This document shows positions 42,725 through 51,787 of a stretch of 64,000 nucleotides of DNA, one piece after another; within the stretch, counting starts at the first letter, position 1; each line of letters opens with the position of its first letter. The position numbers and the translations under genes were made by a program. Below the pieces are notes generated by a model. That model made no database searches. It saw only the letters and a list, made by a program, of their open reading frames with translations, and was not told the origin of the DNA. This DNA is from Acarospora socialis (lineage: Eukaryota; Ascomycota; Lecanoromycetes; Acarosporales; Acarosporaceae), in assembly GCA_025617375.2 (NCBI GenBank), contig JAMYGW020000015.1, positions 62,001 to 126,000 on the forward strand. Reading direction: 5' to 3'.

Positions 42725-43936
42725 TTAGCTGTTAACTTTAGAAGGCAAAATCTCCCTATACCAACATATTTCTTGTATCGCACAAGAGTTGCATATCTTA
42801 AGTAAACATACTCTACATTGTCAACCACCCAGTTCGTTTGGGGTGATGTTTATATTGTGGGGGTACCAATGTATACCTAAAGGGTGTATAGGTCCAGGTA
42901 AAACAAGCCCAGCATGACCATTAACACGTCAACACCTTACACCTTGTTCACCTTCTCCAGCCTCTGGTTGTGTTAGAAGTGTTGGAGCTATACGATCCAT
43001 ACATCCGTAATGCTTACAAAGAGGACCTATAAGAGATGTATAGATATTAGGTCTAGTACCAGCCTCAGGATGATTAATGCTGTAGAATCTTTCTACATCA
43101 AGTAGATGTTGAGTATAAGGATCTCAACTACTATTAGTTTGAGGTCCAGTACTACTATGAGAGTGTTCATTATCGTCATTATCAGACTGAGAATTCCCAC
43201 CTTGGTTACCTACAGCTGAACCACCATTAGGACCTGTATTACCTCCAGGACCTGTGCTTCCTCCATTACCATTAGAACCTCCTGACCCTTCTCCGTGAGA
43301 CCCATTAGAGTTATTTGAACCAGAGGGTTCTGTTAACACTAGGTAATTTTCTAAGAAATTGTCTGGGTCTGGTAATAGCAACAACAATACTATAAAAGAA
43401 GGGAGAAATCCACTAAGTCCCTTCAACAATATTATAATAATAGCTCAAGATATAGCCAACACAGATAAACTTAATAGCAATAAAACTGTAAAATAAATTC
43501 AAAGGCTTAGATTAAACTTAGCTTTACAACATATTCTATAAGTATAAAATATAAATAATAATACAAGTAATAAAGTGTTAAAAAAAGAACTTTCCATCTC
43601 TAATATATAGAGACAAAAAATGGAAATTACCAAGAAAATAAGCTTGAAAATAGTACTATTAAGCATAAGCTTACCATAATTGTATAGGTTAAAACAAGCA
43701 TAATAGTGAAAAATGGCTTTGCTGGCCATAGACACATATTGTTTCAAAAGTAATTTTAAAGCATTTGCAAATGCTTGTAAAAGACCATAGTATCCAACAA
43801 TGTTAGGCCCTAGTCTTCTTTGCATACTGGCCATTGTTTTTCTTTCAGCTATGGTTACAAATGCCACGGTTAACAATACGGGCAGGCTAACTAATAACAC
43901 TTCAAGAATGGATATAATTTGAGGTAGATATAACAT
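42725..43936 (-). CDS. nad1: nad1 5' piece fused in frame to a membrane/Gly-rich accessory ORF
   Basis: The first about 65 codons are a good ND1 N-terminus ([32 protein letters not shown]). After that ND1 sequence stops, and the same frame continues for about 335 codons to TAA 42725-42727: several hydrophobic segments, a Gly/Asn/Ser-rich stretch (43139-43330), then a Cys/His/Trp-containing C-terminal domain ([22 protein letters not shown]). The rest of nad1 is not found between here and cox1, so this is either a chimeric partial duplicate or an exon whose partners lie elsewhere. The domain order parallels the nad3 fusion at 50402-51787. Confidence 0.82.
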
Positions 43937-43939
43937 TTG

Positions 43940-44135
43940 ATTTATAAAAAAAAGGATCTAATTTTCTTAAAACTAATATAAAAATCACTTAACTCTTTAC
44001 ATTTAAATTAAGAAATTATTAGATTAAAGATAACTATTTTAGTTTAGACTTTTAAAAGTTTGTAATTAGAGATTAATCTCTAAAAGTTATCTATTAATAT
44101 TTAATTTAGAGAATTTAGCTCTAATTTTATTATTT
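43940..44135. other. AT-rich spacer upstream of nad1 piece
   Basis: Nothing recognisable beyond A/T-rich sequence. Confidence 0.4.
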
Positions 44136-44136
44136 G

Positions 44137-44213
44137 CCACCATTAATGAATGTGTGGTTGGATGAATGAATGTTTGGATGGATGGCTGGATGGACAGATA
44201 GATGTATGAATGG
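44137..44213. repeat. GGATGAAT/GGAT microsatellite next to tRNA-Arg
   Basis: Degenerate 4-nt units (GATG/GAAT) over about 75 bp, ending 5 nt from the 3' end of tRNA-Arg. A second case of simple repeat growth at a tRNA 3' end (compare tRNA-Cys). Confidence 0.85.
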
Positions 44214-44217
44214 TGAA

Positions 44218-44288
44218 ATTCTTATCCAAGACTCGAACTTGGATCTAAATATTAGAAGTATCCTGCTCTACCATTGAGCTAATAAGAA
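44218..44288 (-). tRNA. trnR: tRNA-Arg (TCT)
   Basis: Acceptor TTCTTAT/ATAAGAA, D-stem GCTC/GAGC, anticodon loop CTTCTAA (TCT), T-arm CCAAG TTCGAGT CTTGG. Good cloverleaf. Confidence 0.95.
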
Positions 44289-44384
44289 ATATTAATCAAT
44301 ATACAGACATATATTAATTATATGCCTATAAGCATTTTGTATAAGATATGCCCAAGATTCTTTAGATAATTAAAGGAAAATGCT

Positions 44385-44760
44385 GGGTGTTAATAAAAGG
44401 GTTATTGTTAGCAATACTCACCTTCTAGTCGTTGAACGTTCTTACTTAACATACAATATGATATGTAAACATAACTATAAAATTGCAAAAGCAAGTTTCG
44501 CTTCAAATACACATGACTTATAAAAGGTCAAGTTGTTTTTGAAATTTACCCAGATGATCACCAATAGTTTATAAAAAAAAAATATAAGAGCACTAACATT
44601 AATAATTTAGAACCATAAAATAAAATTTTGTTATCATAAAGGCTATTTATCCTTTCTTTACACCTTACACAAGATGGTTCAGACTATTTCTTCATTTATT
44701 ATTAATTATCTAAACAATGTGCAACGCAAATATGTGAAAAGTGCAATGATAATTAACTAC
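44385..44760 (-). repeat. Stray copy of rnl group I intron core pieces
   Basis: Matches the omega-site rnl intron closely but in permuted order. On the minus strand the 3' core (AATAGTCTGAACC ... CTTTATGATAACAAAATTT) comes first, then a short spacer, then the 5' core (GGTAAATTTCAAAAAC ... GTTCAACGACTAGAAGG). The same arrangement occurs at 60,905-61,335. It ends near tRNA-Arg and is not inside a gene, so it is a translocated duplicate. Confidence 0.85.
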
Positions 44761-44894
44761 AATATATACATATACACCTCAAGGTAGGAGATTTTAAATT
44801 TAAATAATAATAATAATACTAGCTAGATCTTTACTGCTTATATTATTAAATTATTTAAAAATTAAAAATAATACAATACTAGATGGAAAATATT

Positions 44895-44942
44895 GGATCC
44901 GAGTTCAAGGATCACGGATCCGAGATCCTTGAACTCGGATCC
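44895..44942. repeat. GC-rich palindromic cluster with 19-bp perfect arms
   Basis: Arms 44895-44913 and 44924-44942 (both built on GGATCC) pair perfectly, around a loop that contains a further GGATCC palindrome (CGGATCCG). It resembles the mobile double-hairpin GC clusters of fungal mitochondria (for example PstI palindromes of Neurospora), but with a different core. Confidence 0.9.
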
Positions 44943-45046
44943 TTGATCAAAGATCTAAGATCTTAAATAGGTAACAAAAACCAAGGGGGTAAGCTTAGCC
45001 TCTAGATAAACCATACGCTAAAAGACGGTATAATAAAAAAAAAATC

Positions 45047-45990
45047 TTAATCAATAATTATCTTTAAAATAAATCTACCTTTAAAAGGGTTTTTACGATT
45101 TTCCTTTAAATATAAAGAAATACTAGCTTGTCTAAGTCCTAAGGCTCTTGCGGCTAAAGAAATGGAAGAAAAATTAGTTGTTATACCTTTGGATAAATCT
45201 GTTACTTTTATCTTACGAGCAGTAATTTGTACATTTAATATTTTTAATACTGGTTCTCCTATCTTTTTTACAATAATCTACCGAAGATAGGCTCTGTTTG
45301 ATTTAAGTATACGTAATTTATAAGATATCTTCTATCCAAACCTAAAGCTTTAGCTGCAGACCTAATAGCATGATATGTAGTTTTCGTTTTTAATTGCAAA
45401 TCAGTAACTTCTACTGCTTGACTAGTCCTTTGACTAGTAGACATTTTAGCAATAACTACGGATGACTTTTTTAAAACACTAAATCTCATTTTTTCTATTG
45501 TCTCATTTGAATGTCTTCAACCCTTACTTTTAGATGGAGAAGCTGGTTCTTTTAAAATATTATACTTCGGTTCTAATAGTTAAAAATAATATTTTTCCTT
45601 GTTTTTAATATCTTTTATATCACAAAACTCAACAATTGAAAAACTAAAATTTAAGTATCCATACTTCAAAAGGGCATTATTTATTACCATACTAGGCATT
45701 TTTAATAATCTATTTACATTATAATATTCAAGTATTCTACGTTTTAGGTTTACAGAACTACCGACATAACGTTTTTTATTTATTAAGTTTGTTCACATGT
45801 AAATACCAGATTTACCTTTACTATCATTTAATATATTCAATCTTTGGCTATGAGCATTAAAGTAGTATATCGGTCATTTAGACAAACTAGCAGAATAAAA
45901 TCTATGTATTTTATATGTATTTTTTCTATAGAAAAACGGTATGACCAAAATAAAGCTAAGCAATGAAATATTTAAATTATTTATTTTCAT
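45047..45990 (-). pseudogene. GIY-YIG endonuclease downstream of atp6 3' copy B, decayed
   Basis: From ATG 45988-45990: GKSGIYMWTNLINKKRYVGSS, an Arg in LKRRILEYY, then an in-frame stop inside the usual Glu/Asn region (KYYF, stop, LLEPKYNIL). NUMOD-like blocks follow (YHAIRSAAKALGLDRRYL to 45268), with a second related block in another frame to 45047. It starts 17 nt after the atp6 stop. Homologous genes sit at 49.2-49.9 kb (after atp6 copy A) and 57.2-57.8 kb. Confidence 0.85.
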
Positions 45991-46006
45991 TTATTTTTTT
46001 TTTCTA

Positions 46007-46210
46007 CTAATGTAAATCTAATGCGTCTTTAATATAACTACAAGTTAATACCACGAAAACTTGGGCTTGTATAACAGATATAGCTAGTTCTAAGGTTGAG
46101 AAAGCAAGAATAAAGGCTAAAGGTAATAAACCTATAAAAAAGAATATAAAGCCTGAACACATAATGTTATATGTGAAACCAGATAAAATAATAAGTAACA
46201 TATGGCCGCT
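46007..46210 (-). CDS. atp6: atp6 3' part, copy B
   Basis: Encodes the last about 65 residues of ATP synthase subunit a: GHMLLIILSGFTYNIM through FILAFSTLELAISVIQAQVFVVLTCSYIKDALDLH, stop at 46007. The essential Arg-bearing helix upstream is missing. The open frame beyond 46,210 is unrelated GC-richer sequence. The preceding part of atp6 is not adjacent. It differs from copy A at roughly one in six residues, so the two were not duplicated recently. Either copy could be an alternative 3' exon. Confidence 0.85.
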   Translation of the reverse strand, partial: SGHMLLIILSGFTYNIMCSGFIFFFIGLLPLAFILAFSTLELAISVIQAQVFVVLTCSYIKDALDLH

Positions 46211-46309
46211 GAGCACGGATAGCGAAGAGTGATGAGAGCGTGAATAGTACACGACTATGTGTCAACATATGAAATTTTCTCTTTTGGCTAGGATCAAATG
46301 AATGAATAT

Positions 46310-46492
46310 TTATCGCTTGCTGGCGTTTTTGTGCGCAAGCGAGGGATGGATCTCATATTTAGGCGCAGCCGTGTTAGAAATATTTTCTTCACTATCATTA
46401 GGAGTAGTAAGCGATTCATTATTATCCTCACTCATCGGAGCTTCTGTACCACCTAATCCCTCACCGGATAATTCATCGAGGTCGCTACGCAT
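46310..46492 (-). other. Short open frame, GC-richer, doubtful
   Basis: 60 codons, acidic (ELSGEG, SEDNNES). It overlaps a small hairpin (CGCTTGC at 46314-46320 with GCAAGCG at 46335-46341). It follows the stop of the 46538-47263 ORF in the same frame, so it may be that ORF's decayed tail. Confidence 0.3.
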
Positions 46493-46537
46493 AGATGGTT
46501 TATTCTCTCCGCAGGCTAGGACTTCTGCATTGTCACC

Positions 46538-47263
46538 TTATTTAATAACTGGTCTCTGACGAGCTCCAACTATAGTATTCCGATCATGAAGAAGAGTGAT
46601 AAGCTCATCTCCCGTATTAACTACAATATTTTTCTTATTAAAGCTAACTCTAGGAAGTATTTTATATTTATCAACATTGTCAAAAATAATACTATCCGCT
46701 AAAATGTCATATCTACAATCATTAAGAGCTAATAAATAGGCATTTAATCTAAGAACTAAATGTGAAACAAGATGACGTTTAGTAGTACTTCCACCACTAA
46801 TTTCAAGATTTAATTCTTTTTTGAATCCCACTACAATATCACTTCAATTGTAACCGTTAAAAATAAATAAACAGTGTTGAGTATCAAATTCTCCATTATA
46901 AACATTTATTTGTCCTTGTGAAACATATTGTAAGTAAACCTCAAGTTTCGCGATTGTAATACTATAAGAATTTAAAGTGCAAGAAACAAGGTCAAAGCTA
47001 GGATTCCTTTTACCAAAATTAATAATATTTTCAATAAACTCCGGGTTTACAGATTCAGGATTATTAATATAAATAATTTTTATTCGGTTAATTCCCATCA
47101 ATTTCAAAAGTTTGGGAAGTTTATCCAAATCAACTGTTATATCCTGCTTTAATAAAGCAGAATAAGCAAGTACATTTCGATTATTATTTTCAGGCGTTGA
47201 TTGTAAAAAAGGAGTAAAACAAGTAAGGAAAGCATCTTTAGGTATAACAAATTCATTCTTCAT
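46538..47263 (-). CDS. 'ISGG-KRH' plasmid-type ORF, intact copy
   Basis: 241 codons, ATG 47261-47263, TGA as Trp once. No hydrophobic segments: a soluble protein. The central-C region has LEISGGSTTKRHLVSHL. N-terminal about 140 residues of mixed alpha/beta composition. Related copies: the interrupted one beside rpo (39.2-39.7 kb) and a remnant near 54.5 kb. Placement next to plasmid genes in one case suggests linear-plasmid origin. Function unknown. Confidence 0.72.
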
Positions 47264-47268
47264 TTTTT

Positions 47269-47454
47269 CTAGTAATTTACAAATTCAAATGAGGTTAAAT
47301 CGACCTCAAAACTCAAAGGGATTTTGATGTATCCAAAAACATTTATCGCTACGAAGTACAGCACATTAGACCTCACACTAATCCCCCTCACTTTTGCGTA
47401 GCTGCGTAGCCTGGTACACGCATAGCCAGGTAGTACTTTTTTGTAGCCATACAA
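47269..47454 (-). other. Short ORF overlapping a direct repeat, doubtful
   Basis: 61 codons, basic N-terminus. Its end lies in the 52-bp repeat shared with 48,421, so it may be chance. Confidence 0.3.
47286..47340. repeat. Direct repeat flanking the free family A ORF (copy 1)
   Basis: About 52 bp starting CAAATGAGGTTAAA.CGACCT, with few differences from 48421-48475. The unit contains a small inverted repeat (GAGGT/ACCTC). The two copies bracket the ORF at 47507-48400, as expected after insertion or recombination of a mobile segment. Confidence 0.85.
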
Positions 47455-47506
47455 AGTATGAGAGCTTGCTAATAAATTAACCCACCATTAAACACAACTT
47501 AAATAG

Positions 47507-48400
47507 TTATTTTCTGCTATTTATATGTAGATCAACAAATTTATCAAGGTTATTATATAATTCAGTAATAAAATAACAATCAAATCCTAAGGCTATGAAT
47601 AAAAAAATAAAAACCAAAAAAATATATATAGCACTAGTGTTTTTATTTAATTGAATTAATTTAATTAAATAATAATTTAAATTATTGTTCATTTTATCAC
47701 CTATTAAACTAGATAAATTAAATTTAACTTTATCTTGGTTTAAATAAAATTTAAATAATATCATCATAAATAAAATAACAATTAAACCTAAACATACACA
47801 AGTTAGAGTATCTATAGAAAGTATTAAAAGCATTAAATCACTATACCCATCCCCTGAATCAGCCATAAGTTTATTTACACCATCAGGTAAATTACTAGTT
47901 GTGGGTGTAGTTGTAGTAGGTGGAGTTATAGTAGAAGAGGGTGTATTTACTACTCTATTAATTACAGAAGTACCAACATGTATAGCACCACCAGCAATAC
48001 CAGCACCTACTACTAGACCAGCTTTTTGTAAAGTAGGCAAACTTGATTTAGCTATAGCTTTACCCACAGCTCCAGATACACCAGCTACAGTTCCAGCAAT
48101 ACCAATATTACGTCCAATGACTTCCGCAGCATCTCTATTCATTTCAACACTACCACCAATATTTACAGAATTATTTGTAGTTTTATCTCCATCTAAATAT
48201 AAAGGTCCCACATTAAAAGTTAAAATGTTAAGATAGAAAAATATAACTACTACAAGTAGTAATCAAATAGGTGTTAAAATTTGTAAAGTTCTAATATATT
48301 TATTCTGAGATAACTTAAAGTCATCAAGATAAAATAAGGTAAAGTTAAGAAATAAAATAAAGGATAAAAAATATAAAAAAGAAGAAAATAAAATTATCAT
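47507..48400 (-). CDS. Family A membrane protein, free-standing
   Basis: 297 codons, ATG 48398-48400. Two N-terminal hydrophobic segments (SSFLYFLSFILFLNFTLFYLDD; WLLLVVVIFFYL), a hydrophilic part, the Ala/Gly core (AGTVAGVSGAVGKAIAKSSL, KAGLVVGAGIAGGAIHVGTS), a Thr/Pro linker and three C-terminal hydrophobic segments. It closely matches the cox1 exon 5 fusion. The family thus exists both fused and free, which shows where its natural borders lie. Flanked by direct repeats. Confidence 0.82.
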
Positions 48401-48420
48401 GTGTTATTATTAATTAAAGA

Positions 48421-48475
48421 CAAATGAGGTTAAACCGACCTCAAAACTCAAAAGGATTTTATATATCCGAAAATA
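48421..48475. repeat. Direct repeat flanking the free family A ORF (copy 2)
   Basis: Partner of 47286-47340. Confidence 0.85.
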
Positions 48476-48739
48476 AAAAGCATAATGTTAAGATGTATCC
48501 AAAAAAAACAAACATTTATTCTCGTACTCTAACAATGTAATATCCTGTATAAACAGCGAATTGAACAGAAATAGGCTATGTAAAATAATTTGTGTTTTAG
48601 GATTGCCAGCAGCTAACGTTAAGTAAGTAGTGTATACCTTAACTAATAACCACAACATTATCATTAATACGCAACGAATTGATCGATCGAATTTATTGTT
48701 AACAAGAAAGTGTGAAGTGTAGTTTTTATCACATTATAA

Positions 48740-49005
48740 GGCTAACTTTAACCATCTATATTTTATCTCAAATGACATTACAACTTTTATATGTCTAACA
48801 TTAACCATATATTTTTATCCCTGTATAGGAGATATACCTTATATGAGTTTACTTTAACTATATATTTTTATACCGAGTATATGCCTTATATATTACTTTA
48901 ACTATAAATTTTTTACACCAGCAGAAGAAGACAGGTATAATACTAATATTTATGACTTTAACTATATGTTTTATACACCGGGATATAAATAGATATAGTA
49001 CATAT
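48740..49005. repeat. Five degenerate tandem units, about 50-58 nt
   Basis: Each unit begins about ACTTTAACTATAT.TTTTATAC and ends near a TATA-rich tail. Starts near 48,745, 48,800, 48,850, 48,893 and 48,951. No gene in 48,480-49,185. Confidence 0.75.
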
Positions 49006-49189
49006 CAGATCATTTTCTAATAAACAGATAATGATCAGTTATCAGTTCAATAGGGTATGTAAAAAAAGTCGTGTACAGATAGTATTATTTAACTTCCTTT
49101 AAAGAAATATTGTATCCTATATAAAGCTTATTCTTTTTTAAGTAATTACGTATTTGAGTATGAGATGTCTTCAGATATTATGCAGCATC

Positions 49190-49911
49190 TTACATAAAAA
49201 GGAATTCCTTAGAACTACCGCTCTCAAGGTTAGTCAAGATGATGGGCTGTGTTTTGTTATTATTAAGCGCCATCTTTAGTAATGTTTCTTTAGTTCGTTT
49301 ACGTTCTAAAGCAGCTGTACTTGTACTCATGAGTTTTTTAGTTTCTTGAGTAACTTTTCTACCTTTAAGAGCAGCACTGATTTTTAATTCGACCTCCTCC
49401 GATACTGTTCTCTCTTTCATTTTAAAAGAGTTTCTGTGGAGAAGAGACAACCTTTGGCTAATAGACTCATGAGCTCTTTAGAAGCTTCACTATGTCTAAG
49501 CCCAAAGGAAAAACCTGCAACTTTTAATATATTATATTCAGGTTTATATTTATCTATGTAAAATTGTTCTCTTTCCATCAACTTTTCTGGAGTACAAAAT
49601 TCTAATATCTCTAATCTAAATGCTGCATAACCATATCTTAAGACTGCTTTATAAATAGTCATATTCTGTTTAGGGTAAGAGATATGCTTATCATTATAAT
49701 ATTGGCTAAATCTAATACTTAAGTTAACACTTGAACCTATATAACTTTTGCCTGATTTTATATGTACTCAACGATATATACCAGACTTACCTCTATTGTG
49801 TCTAACTGCTAAACCTTTATCCTGGTCTGCATTACTATATGTAACAACAGGAACTATAAGTAACGCAAAAAGTAAATCAAGAGATGAAAGATCAAAAGTT
49901 CAATAACACAT
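49190..49911 (-). pseudogene. GIY-YIG endonuclease downstream of atp6 3' copy A, broken
   Basis: ATG 49909-49911. GKSGIYRWVHIKSGKSYIGSS, Arg in LSIRFSQYY, Glu in MEREQFYIDKY, Asn in EYNILK: the catalytic set is complete. After the NUMOD3-like start the frame stops at 49417, and the rest (ALKGRKVTQETKKLMS; PIILTNLESGSS) is in another frame to 49190. It stands after atp6 copy A as the 45 kb gene stands after copy B. Confidence 0.87.
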
Positions 49912-50002
49912 AAGTGCTATTGAAACTAGTATAAATATAATTATCTTATTCCAGAAGACAAAAAGTTATCAGTGTGCAAAGTATGATAATTGATTTGTCT
50001 TA

Positions 50003-50199
50003 TTAATGTAATTCAAGAGCATCTCTGATATAAGAACAAGTTAAAACTACAAACACTTGAGCTTGAATAAATGCTATAGCTAATTCTAAACCACTAAAAG
50101 CTATAATAAACGCTAAAGGTAATAAACCTATAAAAAAGAATATAACACTACTTGTCATTATGTTGTATGTAAACCCACTTAATATGGATAAAAGCATGT
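50003..50199 (-). CDS. atp6: atp6 3' part, copy A
   Basis: Encodes HMLLSILSGFTYNIMTSS through FSGLELAIAFIQAQVFVVLTCSYIRDALELH, stop 50003-50005. It starts at the same residue (His-Met-Leu-Leu) as copy B. Immediately upstream is the G-run repeat shared with 31.65 kb, and no atp6 body. The paired structure 'atp6 C-terminus + GIY-YIG gene' recalls the mobile element described in Allomyces atp6, where an endonuclease carries a replacement C-terminus. Confidence 0.87.
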
Positions 50200-50221
50200 G
50201 AAAATTTTTAAGGGGGGGGGG
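50200..50221. repeat. GAAAATTTTTAAG plus G-run, second copy
   Basis: Identical to 31648-31670. It sits exactly at the truncated 5' edge of atp6 copy A. Confidence 0.8.
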
Positions 50222-50244
50222 ATAAGGGATAAGAATAATGTTTT

Positions 50245-50300
50245 TATATGTGTTTCATCCTGCAAAAGCGTGAGTATAGTCACATATACACCACAGGATC
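50245..50300 (-). pseudogene. cox1: Scrap of cox1 last exon
   Basis: The minus strand aligns over about 46 nt with the coding sequence for [16 protein letters not shown] of the real exon near 11,760-11,810, with several changes. Too short to be functional. Confidence 0.7.
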
Positions 50301-50401
50301 ACCTGTAGCAAAATACTCTATTTATTTTATAAATAAACCATAATTTACTTTACACTATTTACATATATGTAAATTATATTTATTGTATTTTATATCTAGT
50401 A

Positions 50402-51787
50402 TTAAGGTGCATTTCTAAGACAATCTGTTAATATTTTGCTGTTACTTATTTTCCAGTAAGCAGGTCTCTTAGCACCACAATTAACATAAGCCTCATAATA
50501 TAATAGAGGCCTATGGACTTCAAGATAAGTTTTTAAAAACATATGATAATTTTTAGACAACAAAGATTTTGATATATGATATTGTTTATGATCAACTCTA
50601 GCTTCATCCAAGATATTAGCAAGTTCATTAGCATGTGGTTGATTTCCACCAGCAGGATTATAAAAAGGAAAACAACATTGTATTGATTGACCATATTGAG
50701 CCGCAACTGCTGGGTTATTACCCCCGCCAGCAGCAGGTTGATTACCTCCTCCCGGGTTATTACCCCCAGCAGGATAGGTTGGTGCTGTATTAACCTCTGT
50801 ATTGTAGTGATTGGAGTGGTTAGTACCGTGACCACCTAATGGAAGTATACCGGAGTTTCCTCCACTACCTCCCCCTCCACTACCACCACCATTACCAGAG
50901 CTCCCTACATTATTGCCAGAAGAGGCTGGGGGTGTAGTAGCATTAAGCAGTTGACTAATATCCATTCAAACTATAGAACCATTTAAACCGGGAATTAGAA
51001 ATACAATGGCTAACTCTAATATATGTTTAGATACATTAATAAATATAGAAAAAAAAATTAACATAACGAAAAACAATATCATTGAATAGGTAGTAATATA
51101 TATTAAATCCTTAACTGTTAAATTATGAAAAAAAACTATTTTTTTATTAAATAAATAAAAAACAAAAAGAAGGATTCTCTGTAAAATAAAAATTCTAACT
51201 AGTGCTAATACTAATACGGATCAATTTAGATATATAACTCAAAAATAGATTATACCACACAATATAATACGTATAGCTATATTAATAGCTATGTTTTTAG
51301 TAGATAAATTAGATATAAAAGTTCTGCATGCTAGTTTAATAACATTTAGATAACTTAAACTATAGAGGTTAAAGATATTTTTCTCAGATGTAAAACTTAT
51401 AATGATTGTTTCTTTATTTCAAACACTGTACATTTGTCTACTATCTATTTTTAATGCGTTTTTACCTAATTCAAACGCAAAGCCTAATGTTAAAACAAGG
51501 AAAAAAATAAGCATTACTATAAGACCATATATGCCATTTGCGTAAGCACTTACTACATACGGATACACTAAAAGAACTTCTAAATCAAACAATAAAAATA
51601 AGAGAGCAAATATAAAAAATGAAATATTAAACTGTGTCCTGTTTTGCCCTAAAAAAGAAGAGAAGCCACATTCAAATGCACTATCTTTTTCTTGATAAGG
51701 GTTATGAGGAGCAAATATCAAGTTAATTGCTAATAAAATAAATGCTAATAAAGGAATAAAAATAAAAAAAAAAGTAGTACTAGTCAT
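50402..51787 (-). CDS. nad3: NADH dehydrogenase subunit 3 fused to a membrane/Gly-rich accessory domain
   Basis: The first about 122 codons are a normal ND3 (IFAPHNPYQEKDSAFECGF; FDLEVLLVYP; ELGKNALKIDSRQ). Instead of a stop, TGA (Trp) follows at 51419-51421 and the frame stays open to 50402 (461 codons in all); I followed the junction region codon by codon. The extension has about five hydrophobic segments, a Gly/Ser/Asn/Pro-rich linker (about 50,700-50,930) and a C-terminal domain rich in Tyr/Lys/His. nad3 begins directly after the nad2 stop. If a cell read TGA as stop the protein would end normally at ND3, but every other gene here uses TGA as Trp. Confidence 0.9.

Noticed and set aside
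47901-48236. Plus-strand ORF of 111 codons
   Set aside because: Antisense shadow of the family A core; Val/Thr/Pro composition mirrors its Ala/Gly-rich block.
48740-49005. Tandem units as a possible replication origin
   Set aside because: Repeats are AT-rich and degenerate with no promoter or hairpin signature; kept only as repeats.
50533-50835. Minus-strand ORF of 100 codons in a second frame
   Set aside because: Alternate frame of the Gly-rich nad3 extension; the fused frame is longer and has coherent composition.
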